Positions 51,358 through 60,560 of a DNA stretch of 64,000 nucleotides are shown here, in pieces; the first letter of the stretch is position 1; every line of letters starts with the position of its first letter. Both the position numbers and the translations under genes were made by a program. The notes below the pieces were generated by a model. The model saw only the letters and a list, made by a program, of their open reading frames with translations, was not told the origin of the DNA and ran no database searches. This stretch comes from Microbacteriaceae bacterium (GTDB taxonomy: Bacteria > Actinomycetota > Actinomycetes > Actinomycetales > Microbacteriaceae), in NCBI GenBank assembly GCA_024639935.1, contig JAHEFZ010000002.1:76145-140144 (forward strand), in the 5' to 3' direction.

Positions 51358-52479
51358 TCACCCAGCCGAGCAATGAGGAAGTGCCTTGGCTCCCAAATCG
51401 GTTGAAATTGCGTGAAGCGCAGCCATCGCATCGTCAAGCGTTGCGACAGAAACGTCGCGAAGTCCCTCTGGAACATGGCCAACCAGATCGGCGCAGTTTT
51501 CGGCCGGCACCAGCATCCAGGTTGCTCCCGAACTGCGAGCGCCGTAAGCCTTTTGCACGACGCCCCCGATGGGCCCGATCAAACCGTCTGCGGAAATCTC
51601 GCCCGTCCCCGCCACGTTCTCGCCACCGTTCAGAGACCCTGGCGTGATCGTATCGATAATGCCCAAGGCGAACATCAGCCCGGCGCTCGAGCCGCCGACG
51701 TCGGCGAGCGAAATGTCGACCGCGAACGGGAATCGATACTTACCCCCACAGAGAATGCCGATCACGGGCGTTACACCGTCTTGTTCCGATGCAACGACAC
51801 CGACTGTCAAACTCACGGTCGCACTGTTCCGCTCGACGACCAGATCGATTGAATTTCCGATTCCCGCCTCCTTGATGACGGCTCGCAGGTCTGACACGTT
51901 GTGAATCGGAATACCATTTGCCGATCGGACGATGTCATTTGGTTTCACTAAATTCTCGGCCGGATAACCCTTGGTCGCTTCGGCGACAATGATTTCGGAT
52001 TCGAACGGGATGCCCTGATTCGTGAGCGCGGCCGCGATTGCTTCCTGTTGTGAGTTTTCCATCTGGATCTTGGCGGCGGACTCCGAATCTGTTCGTGTCG
52101 TTCCCTCGGGGTACAAGAGGCGCATCGGAAGCACTGCGTAATCGGGGCGCATCCACGCGGCGGCGACATCAAACCAGGTGGGATGAGAATCAGGGGAGCC
52201 CGTGACGTACACGGTCAGCATCGAAAGTTCGCCCTCGGTTGGAAACGTCGCGGTTCCCGACACCGTGATGAGGGGTGTCTCCTTCCCGGCGGCATCTTTG
52301 GTGGTCCCCAGAGTGTTGTAAACCGGGCCCGGCGTCTCAATCACGTACGGCGCAGGAACGGAGGCGAGACCCAGCGTGCCGACGACGCTGAGCGTGAGCA
52401 AGGCCACACCCCATCCCCTGCGACGCGAGAGTGGTCGACGCGGGATCGTTTCTGTCGAGGAATCAGTCACGTCTTCCAC
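51358..52479 (-). CDS. membrane-anchored PDZ/Lon-like serine protease (YlbL type)
   Basis: 373 aa. One N-terminal membrane helix (GWGVALLTLSVVGTLGLA), a PDZ domain (KPNDIVRSANGIPIHNVSDL), then a Lon proteolytic domain with Ser in GGSSAGLMFALGIID and Lys in GGVVQKAYGAR, forming the Ser-Lys dyad. Starts with GTG at 52479 (another GTG at 52470). The product is oriented with the protease outside the membrane. Together with the UPF0182 and DUF2342 genes it recalls the M. tuberculosis Rv3193c-Rv3195 block. Confidence 0.9.
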   Translation of the reverse strand: MEDVTDSSTETIPRRPLSRRRGWGVALLTLSVVGTLGLASVPAPYVIETPGPVYNTLGTTKDAAGKETPLITVSGTATFPTEGELSMLTVYVTGSPDSHPTWFDVAAAWMRPDYAVLPMRLLYPEGTTRTDSESAAKIQMENSQQEAIAAALTNQGIPFESEIIVAEATKGYPAENLVKPNDIVRSANGIPIHNVSDLRAVIKEAGIGNSIDLVVERNSATVSLTVGVVASEQDGVTPVIGILCGGKYRFPFAVDISLADVGGSSAGLMFALGIIDTITPGSLNGGENVAGTGEISADGLIGPIGGVVQKAYGARSSGATWMLVPAENCADLVGHVPEGLRDVSVATLDDAMAALHAISTDLGAKALPHCSAG

Positions 52480-52514
52480 ACTAGGTCACCGACCCAGCAG
52501 GTACGGTTGATGAC

Positions 52515-53846
52515 ATGGCGGATGACGGCTCGGACGAGTTCCAGGACATGCTGCGCAAGTTCCTTGAAAGCGGCGAGCATTTCGATATCACCGAACTCGC
52601 CAAAGCAGCCGGGCTGCCGGGTGACGCGGCAACCATTGAAAAAATGTTGATGCAACTGCAAGAAGCACTGTCTAACGGCAATGAGGGCATCACCGAACAG
52701 ATGGTTCGGGACACTGCGACGAAGGTAGCGAATCAACAAGCGGCCAAGGTCAGCACAGCGACCGTTGCTGCAGCTGAGAATTCGCTTCACCTGGCCTCAT
52801 TGTGGTTGGACGAGGTGACCGCCATTTCTCCGCTGACCGCGAGTCCGTCGACCATGACCCGTGGCGAGTGGGCGCGCGCCACTGTACCTGCGTGGATTCA
52901 AATCTCTGAGCCGGTCGCGCGATCGATTTCGACCGCCGGCGAACGTGCACTGGGTGACAACATTCCCGAAGACGAATCTGCCACGGCGGCTGGAGCTTTT
53001 GCCGCTCTGAGGAGACTCGGCGGCACATTATTCTCCCTCCAACTCGGCCAGATCATCGGGCAGTTATCGGGAGAGGTTCTCTCCGGCGGCGATATCGGAA
53101 TTCCGCTCCTCGACGGCATCCTCGAGCACGAATTGCGAGCGGTTCTTATTCCGCAAAACATCAGCGCATTCGCCGACGGTCTTGACATTCCACTGGACGA
53201 CGTCATGCTCTACGTGGCGATCCGAGAAATTGCACATGCCCGATTATTCAAGCACTCCAAGTGGCTCAAATTGGGCCTTGTTGCCAGCATCACTGATTAC
53301 GCGAACGGTATTTCGATCAACGCCGAGAGCATGCGTGCTGCGATGAGTGACATTGATTTGTCGGACGCGGAGGCGCTTCGACGTCTCGTGAGTGATGGGT
53401 CGCTGATTCCACCCAAAACGGACGACCAGGTCGTCGCACTGACCCGAATCGAAACCCTGCTCGCGCTGATTGAGGGGTGGGTCGACGTCGTCGCCGACAA
53501 CGCCGCCCACCGTCTACCGAGTCGCAATGCGATCGCCGAAATGGTTCGACGTAATCGTGCCGTCGGACGGCCAGGCGAAAAGGCGCTTGCCGGTCTAATC
53601 GGAATCGATGCACGGCCTCGACGGTTGCGGGAAGCCTCGTCGATGTGGCGCGCACTGGACGCGACTGTTTCCGCAGAACAGCGGGACAGCGTGTGGGCTC
53701 ATCCCGATGTCATGCCAACAAGCGACGATATTGACGACCCCACTGATCTGATTTCGAGACTCTCGGGAAAAGCCTCCCCACCCGATGCCATTGATGACGC
53801 AATCCGTCGACTTATCGATGAGGACGGAGCTGTGGACGGCGACTGA
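52515..53846 (+). CDS. DUF2342 zincin-like metalloprotease family protein
   Basis: 443 aa, cytoplasmic. An acidic helical N-terminus is followed by a domain with REIAHARLF near residue 237, the degenerate HExxH-like motif of the family (HARLF instead of HQRLF-type), then EGWVDVVADNAAHRLP, a second conserved acidic motif. Members are often mislabelled as F420-biosynthesis-associated; peptidase activity is inferred from fold only. Divergent from the Lon-like gene across 35 bases. Confidence 0.88.
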   Translation: MADDGSDEFQDMLRKFLESGEHFDITELAKAAGLPGDAATIEKMLMQLQEALSNGNEGITEQMVRDTATKVANQQAAKVSTATVAAAENSLHLASLWLDEVTAISPLTASPSTMTRGEWARATVPAWIQISEPVARSISTAGERALGDNIPEDESATAAGAFAALRRLGGTLFSLQLGQIIGQLSGEVLSGGDIGIPLLDGILEHELRAVLIPQNISAFADGLDIPLDDVMLYVAIREIAHARLFKHSKWLKLGLVASITDYANGISINAESMRAAMSDIDLSDAEALRRLVSDGSLIPPKTDDQVVALTRIETLLALIEGWVDVVADNAAHRLPSRNAIAEMVRRNRAVGRPGEKALAGLIGIDARPRRLREASSMWRALDATVSAEQRDSVWAHPDVMPTSDDIDDPTDLISRLSGKASPPDAIDDAIRRLIDEDGAVDGD

Positions 53847-53878
53847 GCTTTCATGGTGCCGTGTGAGACCATGCCACC

Positions 53879-54646
53879 GTGTTCATTCGCATCGACCCTT
53901 CGATTCCGGTCGTCTGGCGCGACTCGGAAACGGTGCAGTTAGGGCTCGACCCGGAGCGCGCGCGAATCGGACCACTCGACCTGTTCGGTGCTCGAGGGGT
54001 CGCAGAACTGGTTCGTGGAACCAGTTTGGCCCGCCTCTCGTCCGTGGTCGGTGGCGACCACGCAGCGCAATCTCTCATTGATGCCTGCGGGGATGTATTT
54101 CATCGAACACGTCAAGCAACTCTGCCCCGACTCGCCGTGGTGGGAATCGCACCCGCAACCGAAACGGTCGCGCGGACCTGGGTTGGGTCGACCCGATCGA
54201 CGGTTGTCGCCGCGTCCAGTCATGACGTCTCGGCGGCAGAAGTCGACTTTGTTCTGCTCGTCAGCCATTTCGTCGTGTCCCCAATCGACGTCCAACCCTG
54301 GCTCGGCCGAGACATTGCTCACTGCGCGATCGTGTTCGGGGAATCCAGCGTCCGCGTTGGACCGGTTGTTATTCCCGGGGAGACCGCGTGCATCCGATGT
54401 GTTGAGCTGGCGCATATTGACGGGGATCCGTCGTGGTCCGCAGTCGCACCTCAGGTGTGGCGACGGAGAGCGGCGGCCGATTCCGTCGATCTTGCAATCC
54501 ACGCCGCCGCAGAATCGTTGAGCATGTACCCAATGGGTGGCGGATATTCGGTTCGCGTGGATGGCGTGACCTGGAATCGAGCGGTTTCACCGCATGCTCT
54601 GCACCCAGATTGCGGTTGTCGCGCTATCCCAGATGTTCCGGAATGA
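53879..54646 (+). CDS. ThiF/E1-like (TOMM-type) protein, probably without adenylation activity
   Basis: 255 aa. The N-terminal part with DPSIPVVWRDSETVQLGLD and RGTSLARLSSVVGG resembles the N-terminus of thiazole/oxazole cyclodehydratase-type E1-like proteins. The middle keeps VRVGPVVIPGETACIRCVEL and DGDPSWSAVAPQV, and the end has HPDCGC, with a metal-site-like Cys pattern. No glycine-rich nucleotide loop is seen, so adenylation is unlikely. Related genes lie between DUF2342 and UvrD2 genes in other actinobacteria. Its 3' end overlaps uvrD2 by 23 bases (convergent). Confidence 0.7.
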   Translation: MFIRIDPSIPVVWRDSETVQLGLDPERARIGPLDLFGARGVAELVRGTSLARLSSVVGGDHAAQSLIDACGDVFHRTRQATLPRLAVVGIAPATETVARTWVGSTRSTVVAASSHDVSAAEVDFVLLVSHFVVSPIDVQPWLGRDIAHCAIVFGESSVRVGPVVIPGETACIRCVELAHIDGDPSWSAVAPQVWRRRAAADSVDLAIHAAAESLSMYPMGGGYSVRVDGVTWNRAVSPHALHPDCGCRAIPDVPE

Positions 54647-56282
54647 ACCGGCTCCGTGTTCGCCGAGGTCCAGAAGTTTTCTGTCGTTCAGCCCAACTCA
54701 GTGTGAGCGAGCGTCCTGCCCGTGTGAACGCAACGTAAGCGAGTCGACGTTCCTCCTGTATCGGCCCGTCGCCCATTGAATAGGAAAGCGGAAACAATCC
54801 CTCGCTCATGCCCATGACAAAGACGGTGTCCCATTCGAGTCCCTTCGCATTGTGAGTCGTTGACAGGGTCACCGCAGAAACAGCGGGTTCCATTTCGTTT
54901 TCAGCGCGATGTTTCAGGTCTGCCGCAAGTTCAACGACTGTCGCAGTCTCCGGCAGATTTTCGGCGATCTGGGCGAGCGCCGACAGAATGTTCCACGCGT
55001 GCCGGTCAACCGGATTCGCCGGAGGTTTAGACAGCCATCCCAGGTTCTCGCGCAAAATAAGCGCCATTGTGTCCCGAGCGTTTGCTGCGGGATCCGTGTG
55101 AAGGCGTCCCCGAACCAAAACGAGAGCCTGCGTGACAACGGGCTCATCAAAGAACCGCCCGCCGCGAACGCGAAACGGGATGCTCATCTCTCCGAATATC
55201 TGCTCGATAACGAGCGACTGGATGTTGATGCGATAGAGCACCGCGATATCCGCTGGGTCGGTGCCCGCTTCGATTGCACCGCGAATGGCGGTACCGATGG
55301 CACGCGCCTCGTCCTCGTCGGTCTCGGACCGCAAAACTCCCGGTACTGGCCCCGATTCCCGCATTGATACGAGTTCCAGCGGGGAATTCGGAACCGTCTC
55401 ATTGGCTAGGCGCACAATCTCTGGGCTGGACCGATAGTTTCGATCAAGTTCGACCGTTGTTGCTCCGGGAAATTCCGATTCGAACTTGAGCAGATGCTCG
55501 TCGGACGCCCCGGCAAACCCGAACACAGTCTGGTTGGGGTCGCCCACGACGCACACTTCCGAGTGACTGCCCCTCCATGCATCCAACAGTGCGCGTTGGA
55601 CCGGCGAGACGTCCTGGTATTCGTCGATGACGAAGAATCGGTACTGCTCGTGAACGCGGTCGGCGACCCATTTCTCTGAATTCAGCATTCCCAGGGTGGC
55701 GATGAGCGTGTCCTCGAAATCCAGGTTGCGTTGATCGTCCTTGAGGTCCTCGTATTTCTGCACGAGCGCAAGGGTCGAATCTACCGATAATCCGCCCGGT
55801 AACGGTCGCTCTGGCAGTGCCGATTCGTAGTCCTCCATCGACATCAGACGAACCTTTCGCCATTCGATTTCTGCCGCGATTCCCCGCAATAACTCGTCCG
55901 TTGCGCGGATTTTCAATTGAGCCGCCGCGCGTTTGAGCGTCGCCGCTTTCGAATGCAGGACTTTCGGCAATTCTCCGCCAATAAGATCGGGCCAAAAATG
56001 CGCCAATTGCCGCATTGCCGCGGAGTGGAACGTGCGGCACGCAACACCGTCGACCCCCAGTTCACCCAGCCGACTGCGCATTTCACCCGCCGCCTTCACG
56101 GTGAACGACAAGGCAAGGACTTTTTCCGCGCTGTAAACGCCGGTCTCGACGCCATAGGCGATTCGATGGGTAATCGCTCGGGTTTTTCCCGAACCGGCAC
56201 CGGCGAGGACGCGGACCGGGCCAACGAGTGCGAGCGCGACTTTGCGTTGATTGTCGTCGAGAGATTCAATGAGAGCGCTCAA
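54624..56282 (-). CDS. ATP-dependent DNA helicase UvrD2-like, short form
   Basis: SF1A helicase (552 aa). Walker A LAGAGSGKTRA near residue 27, motif II VIDEYQDVSPVQ, motif III VCVVGDPNQTVFGFAGAS, motif IV ELDRNYRSS, motif V TTHNAKGLEWDTVF, and motif VI RRLAYVAFTRA are intact. It ends soon after motif VI (FIPEHLG), so the HRDC and tetracysteine tail of mycobacterial UvrD2 (about 700 aa) are absent. TTG at 56282 follows a GAGGAA site. Confidence 0.9.
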   Translation of the reverse strand: MSALIESLDDNQRKVALALVGPVRVLAGAGSGKTRAITHRIAYGVETGVYSAEKVLALSFTVKAAGEMRSRLGELGVDGVACRTFHSAAMRQLAHFWPDLIGGELPKVLHSKAATLKRAAAQLKIRATDELLRGIAAEIEWRKVRLMSMEDYESALPERPLPGGLSVDSTLALVQKYEDLKDDQRNLDFEDTLIATLGMLNSEKWVADRVHEQYRFFVIDEYQDVSPVQRALLDAWRGSHSEVCVVGDPNQTVFGFAGASDEHLLKFESEFPGATTVELDRNYRSSPEIVRLANETVPNSPLELVSMRESGPVPGVLRSETDEDEARAIGTAIRGAIEAGTDPADIAVLYRINIQSLVIEQIFGEMSIPFRVRGGRFFDEPVVTQALVLVRGRLHTDPAANARDTMALILRENLGWLSKPPANPVDRHAWNILSALAQIAENLPETATVVELAADLKHRAENEMEPAVSAVTLSTTHNAKGLEWDTVFVMGMSEGLFPLSYSMGDGPIQEERRLAYVAFTRAGRSLTLSWAERQKTSGPRRTRSRFIPEHLG

Positions 56283-56339
56283 CGTGTTCCTCTCGCGTGG
56301 CGAACCCGAACGGGCGCCGGTTCGACTTAAAGTACGGAT

Positions 56340-57344
56340 ATGGCATTGTCCCCCATCATGCTAACCGCGTGGGCGGTTGCAGAAATCAAGTCCCTCGAAA
56401 TTGACGGCTATCGGGACACGTCGACCGCGGACTTTGATCGCGTCACGTGCCGAACCTCGGACGACCGCATCGTCTCGATTTCTTCGCCACTCACGGCGCA
56501 CGCCGCGGACCTGCAGAACGCCGAGCACCGTGTCGGGCAACTCTTGGGTGCCGGGGTGCGGGAACGGTTGCCGTTTGGCGTCCCCCACACTCTCGCAGCG
56601 GGTTCCCATGACAAGCGGCGGATTGTTGTCACCGAAGAAACCAGCGGAACTCCCTTGTCCAGCCTCAAGGACGGGCGCGCCGCAATTCCATCCCTTGCAT
56701 CGGCAATCGCCGCCATCCACAACCTTCCCACCTCGATTGTCACGCGAAATGTGATTCCCGTGACGACATCGCTCGATAGCCTGCGCGACGCAGCGGGCAT
56801 CTTTGACCGTGCACACCAGACGGCAAAGGTGCCAAGTCCACTTCTCGACCGCTGGGACGCGGCCATCGAAGACGCCGGTTTGTGGCAGTTCACGCCGACA
56901 ATCACCCATGGACACCTCGACTTCGACGCAATTCTGATGGACGGCCAGACGGTGGCGGGCGTAATCAATTGGGCGGGCGCGCGGGTTGCCGACCCCGCTG
57001 ACGACCTGTTCCGCGTGTTTGCCCGTTTCAGTGCTGATGTTGCCGTGGAATTCATGACCATCTATTCGGCTGAACGCCCAACGAACGACATTCGTCTCGC
57101 GCATCGTTCTCGATTTGCCTCTGAATTAGAAGTGGCACGATGGCTCATTCACGGTGCTGATTCGAATGACGACGGAATCATTGCGGATGCGGTGGCCATG
57201 CTCAACGCCCTCCTCGCTGCGGTGACGGATAATCCTGCGACGGACCTCGGTGCTCCGCCGAAATCGCCGACAACGTTGATGTTTGACGAATATCGAACTA
57301 CCGAGTCGGCGCAACGAGACGAACCGACGACCGAACCGCTCTAA
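56340..57344 (+). CDS. aminoglycoside/macrolide phosphotransferase-like protein, degenerate active site
   Basis: 334-residue protein with the APH/choline-kinase-like fold. The catalytic loop reads THGHLDFDAILMDG where active kinases have HGDLHxxN, and the metal motif reads VINWAGARVADPADDL where active ones have IDWE. Thus catalytic Asp is His, the Asn is Ala, and the metal Asp is Asn. The ATP site looks partly kept (RRIVVTEETSGTPLS). It is most likely a pseudokinase or binding protein. Convergent with AdnB with no gap. Confidence 0.72.
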   Translation: MALSPIMLTAWAVAEIKSLEIDGYRDTSTADFDRVTCRTSDDRIVSISSPLTAHAADLQNAEHRVGQLLGAGVRERLPFGVPHTLAAGSHDKRRIVVTEETSGTPLSSLKDGRAAIPSLASAIAAIHNLPTSIVTRNVIPVTTSLDSLRDAAGIFDRAHQTAKVPSPLLDRWDAAIEDAGLWQFTPTITHGHLDFDAILMDGQTVAGVINWAGARVADPADDLFRVFARFSADVAVEFMTIYSAERPTNDIRLAHRSRFASELEVARWLIHGADSNDDGIIADAVAMLNALLAAVTDNPATDLGAPPKSPTTLMFDEYRTTESAQRDEPTTEPL

Positions 57345-60300
57345 TTAGTCGATGGGCGGAAGTGCCTCGAGACGCTCGAGCCGTTCGGGCTCTATCGTCC
57401 ACTCCCAGTCATGGGCGATGTAATAGAGCACCGCATCGACGCCGGTCACGTCAATGGACAACAGCGCAGCGAGCGCCCGGCGGTATAGCACCAGTTGCAT
57501 CGCTTTGGCGTCCTTTTCCGATTCGGTGGGTTTCGCGCCGGTTTTCCAATCGACCACTACCCAACGACCATCGATGCGATAGACGGCATCGATCTTGCAC
57601 ACCACGATGTGTTTGCCCTGGGGAAGAAGGATTTCCAGCTCCGTGTATTCGGGCTTCAGTCCGGGCCACCGCGAAGCGAGATAGGCGTCCTTCAGCTTCT
57701 GCATTCCGTCGTCTGAAACGGGGAGGTCGTTCGCTTGATCCCAACCATCAACGAAATCGTCGTCGACGCCGCCGCGTTCGATCCATAAGTGCACCTCGGT
57801 TCCTAAACGGGCCGCACGATAAGGGCGAGTTGGGACAGGACGCCGATTTCCTTCGCGAACCTTCGCAAGATCCATTGACCATTCGGCGTATCGTGATGCG
57901 GGGATTCGTACGGGAACGTCCGCCGCCCCGACGTTTTGGTGTGCGAGTAGTTGCTCGATGGCACGAGCGTCGGCTGGATCGACCGCGACGTTTGATGATT
58001 CGATCTCACGAGCGGCGGCTTCATACGCGGCTCGGTTACTCGTGCGTCCAAGTGGGTCGCGTGGCGGCCACTCAACCGTGATTCCTTCGCCATCCGGGTT
58101 GGAGTCGGGAATTGGATCAATGAAGGCCTTCCCCAGGAGTCCCGCCGCGTGAAGTTCCTGCCAATACGTACTGGGAATCTTTGCTGTCGTGCCGTTTCCC
58201 TCGAAATGGGAACCTGAAATCCACAGGAAGTGACGCGCTCGAGTAACGCCTACATACATCAATCGACGTTCTTCGGGCAGAATCAACTTCGTTTTGAGTC
58301 GAAGAGTGTAATCCTCGGACTCGAGAAAGAGTTCCTCGATCGTGGTGGCTTTTTCCCAGGCAAATTCGGGGAAATATCTGCGGTCATTTCTGAATTTTCG
58401 AGGAAGCGCGCCGAGTTGCAACCATCCCATCTCGTTCGCCGCCGTGGACTTGTCCCCGCGAATTTTTCCATTTGCGGGAATAGGTGGCTGTGTCCATCGG
58501 GGCAGCGCAACAATGTCCCACTCGAGTCCTTTCGACGAATGGACGGTGAGAACTTGAACGACTCCTGGTTCGGGCTCGTCGCTTCGGGGGGTCATCCGTT
58601 CACGCTTTTCCACCTCGGAAAGCCACGTGACGAAACCTCGAAGGGAGTGTTCGGCCGGAATCGCAAGGTACGAGTGGACGAGATCGTCGAAGGCTTCCCG
58701 GTAGGCGCCCGGTGAGTGATGCAGAGAGGCAGCTCCTTCGATATCGAGTTGGAGTGCTGTGGCCGTGAGATTGACCATATCGGGAATGGACGCGTCGATC
58801 TGGGAACGCAGTTCGTGGAAGAATTCCGCGGCGTGAACCAAGCGTTCCCATCCCTCGTCGCTGAAGGACACGCGTTTGTCCTGCGTGTCATCCGTCTCGA
58901 CAACCTCGCGGTCGGTGTAGCGCAGGGAATCAAGAGCATCCACGAGTGAATCTGATTCGTCCTCGACGAGCGAACTGCCAAGTCGCGCGCGTTGGTCGTG
59001 TGTTGTATACGATTTAGCCACGTTGCGGGCGTGATTATGGAGTGACCACAGATCGTTCACCGACACCTGCCAACGCGCACCGCCAAGCAATCGAACGAGT
59101 CGCGCCCCCTTACCCGGATCGGCAACCACCGAGAGCCCGCAAAAGAGGTCGGCGATGAAAGGGTTCCCCAATATTCCCGCAACTCCCAACAGGCGGTATG
59201 GAACACCATTGTCCTCGAACGCCCTCAAGAATGAATTGAGATGCGTGCGAGTTTGAACCAACATTGCCATCGTCGGGGGTGCCTCGGATTCCTTTCGAGG
59301 CGAGAGGGCAGGGTCGAGGTGCCGCTGGAACCATTTCGCCAATCTGTCCGCTTCGACCGACGTGCTGGCCGCAAAGGTTCCCTCGATTTCGAATCGCGTT
59401 GCACCGGGGAACGAGTTCAACCTGTCGACGTCCAAGGGGTTTTGTTCCGTTCGGTTGTCGAGAATAACGTTCGCCGCCGCCAAAATTTTGGTCCCGTTTC
59501 GCCACGAGGTGACGAGCGGGCGGTAGGTTCGCTGGTCCTCCGGCACGTGGAAGTCATCGTGGAAAGAAGCGACATTCGCGGGGCTCGCACCGCGCCAACC
59601 GTAGATCGATTGGTTCGGATCTCCGACGGCGGTGACCCTCTCTGGCCCGAACAGTTCCGAAAAAAGGCTCGTCTGTGAAAACGACGTGTCCTGATATTCG
59701 TCAAGGATGACCACTTTGTAACGGTCACGGTACGACTGAGCCACACTGGGAAATTCCTTAATGATGCGGCGGGCAAACGTGACCTGATCCGAGAATTCGA
59801 CGACGCCGCGGCGCCGTTTTTCCAGCATGAACTCGCGGGCAAGGGGGGTCAAGACCTCGAGCGCGCCAACGGCTTTCAATTTCGCACGGAATTTTTCCAT
59901 CTCGATCGTGGTTTTGCCGGGCAGTTCGCGCCGACGTGCAACGTCGCGCGCGTAGGAAATGACCGCGTTATCGTCCGTGACATCGAATTCACCCAACTCG
60001 GATGCCAATCGAATGACCGCATCGATGACGGCATCGAGCGAAAGGTCGTACTCGCCGAGACGTGCATCAGTGCTCGCGGTGACGACACCGCGGGCAATCG
60101 CGAACGCCGTCGCCTCGGTGATCACGGGCGAGTCCGAATCCCACCCAATTCGGGCGGCGTGTTCGGCAAAAATCTCGGATGCGAACGCGTTGTAAGTAGA
60201 AACGGTCGGTGTCGCAAATCCGCTGGCGTCGTCGACAAGGTGATCGATGTTGACACCCAGTGCCGCAAACTCTGCGCGACGGTGTCGGAGGAGCGCAATG

Positions 60301-60560
60301 CGTCGGCGGAATCGTTCTGCGAGTTGGCGGGCCGCCTTTCGAGTAAAAGTTAGCCCGAGGACTTCCACCGGTCGAATGCCCTTGGTGGCCACGAGCCACA
60401 GCGCGCGAAGGGACATCGTTTCAGTTTTTCCACTGCCTGCGCCCGCGAGTACGAGGTGTATGCCTTCCGCGCTCATGTCGATGACATCGGCCTGCTCGGC
60501 AACCGGTTCGAACCCTAATCCGAGGAGTTTGTCGAGCATTCGTGGATCAAGATCATTCAT
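57345..60560 (-). CDS. adnB: AdnB-like helicase-nuclease
   Basis: 1071 aa. N-terminal UvrD-type motor: Walker A AGAGSGKTETM near residue 39, Walker B VILDEYQDTSFSQ, GDPNQSIYGWRGAS, motif V VLTVHSSKGLEWDIV, and motif VI RRLMYVGVTRARHF. C-terminal RecB-like nuclease with LGTEVHLWIE and VVVDWKTGAKP (Asp and Lys). With AdnA it makes a heterodimer that resects double-strand breaks, the actinobacterial counterpart of RecBCD/AddAB. ATG lies inside the adnA end (8-base overlap), so subunits are coupled. Confidence 0.94.
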   Translation of the reverse strand: MNDLDPRMLDKLLGLGFEPVAEQADVIDMSAEGIHLVLAGAGSGKTETMSLRALWLVATKGIRPVEVLGLTFTRKAARQLAERFRRRIALLRHRRAEFAALGVNIDHLVDDASGFATPTVSTYNAFASEIFAEHAARIGWDSDSPVITEATAFAIARGVVTASTDARLGEYDLSLDAVIDAVIRLASELGEFDVTDDNAVISYARDVARRRELPGKTTIEMEKFRAKLKAVGALEVLTPLAREFMLEKRRRGVVEFSDQVTFARRIIKEFPSVAQSYRDRYKVVILDEYQDTSFSQTSLFSELFGPERVTAVGDPNQSIYGWRGASPANVASFHDDFHVPEDQRTYRPLVTSWRNGTKILAAANVILDNRTEQNPLDVDRLNSFPGATRFEIEGTFAASTSVEADRLAKWFQRHLDPALSPRKESEAPPTMAMLVQTRTHLNSFLRAFEDNGVPYRLLGVAGILGNPFIADLFCGLSVVADPGKGARLVRLLGGARWQVSVNDLWSLHNHARNVAKSYTTHDQRARLGSSLVEDESDSLVDALDSLRYTDREVVETDDTQDKRVSFSDEGWERLVHAAEFFHELRSQIDASIPDMVNLTATALQLDIEGAASLHHSPGAYREAFDDLVHSYLAIPAEHSLRGFVTWLSEVEKRERMTPRSDEPEPGVVQVLTVHSSKGLEWDIVALPRWTQPPIPANGKIRGDKSTAANEMGWLQLGALPRKFRNDRRYFPEFAWEKATTIEELFLESEDYTLRLKTKLILPEERRLMYVGVTRARHFLWISGSHFEGNGTTAKIPSTYWQELHAAGLLGKAFIDPIPDSNPDGEGITVEWPPRDPLGRTSNRAAYEAAAREIESSNVAVDPADARAIEQLLAHQNVGAADVPVRIPASRYAEWSMDLAKVREGNRRPVPTRPYRAARLGTEVHLWIERGGVDDDFVDGWDQANDLPVSDDGMQKLKDAYLASRWPGLKPEYTELEILLPQGKHIVVCKIDAVYRIDGRWVVVDWKTGAKPTESEKDAKAMQLVLYRRALAALLSIDVTGVDAVLYYIAHDWEWTIEPERLERLEALPPID

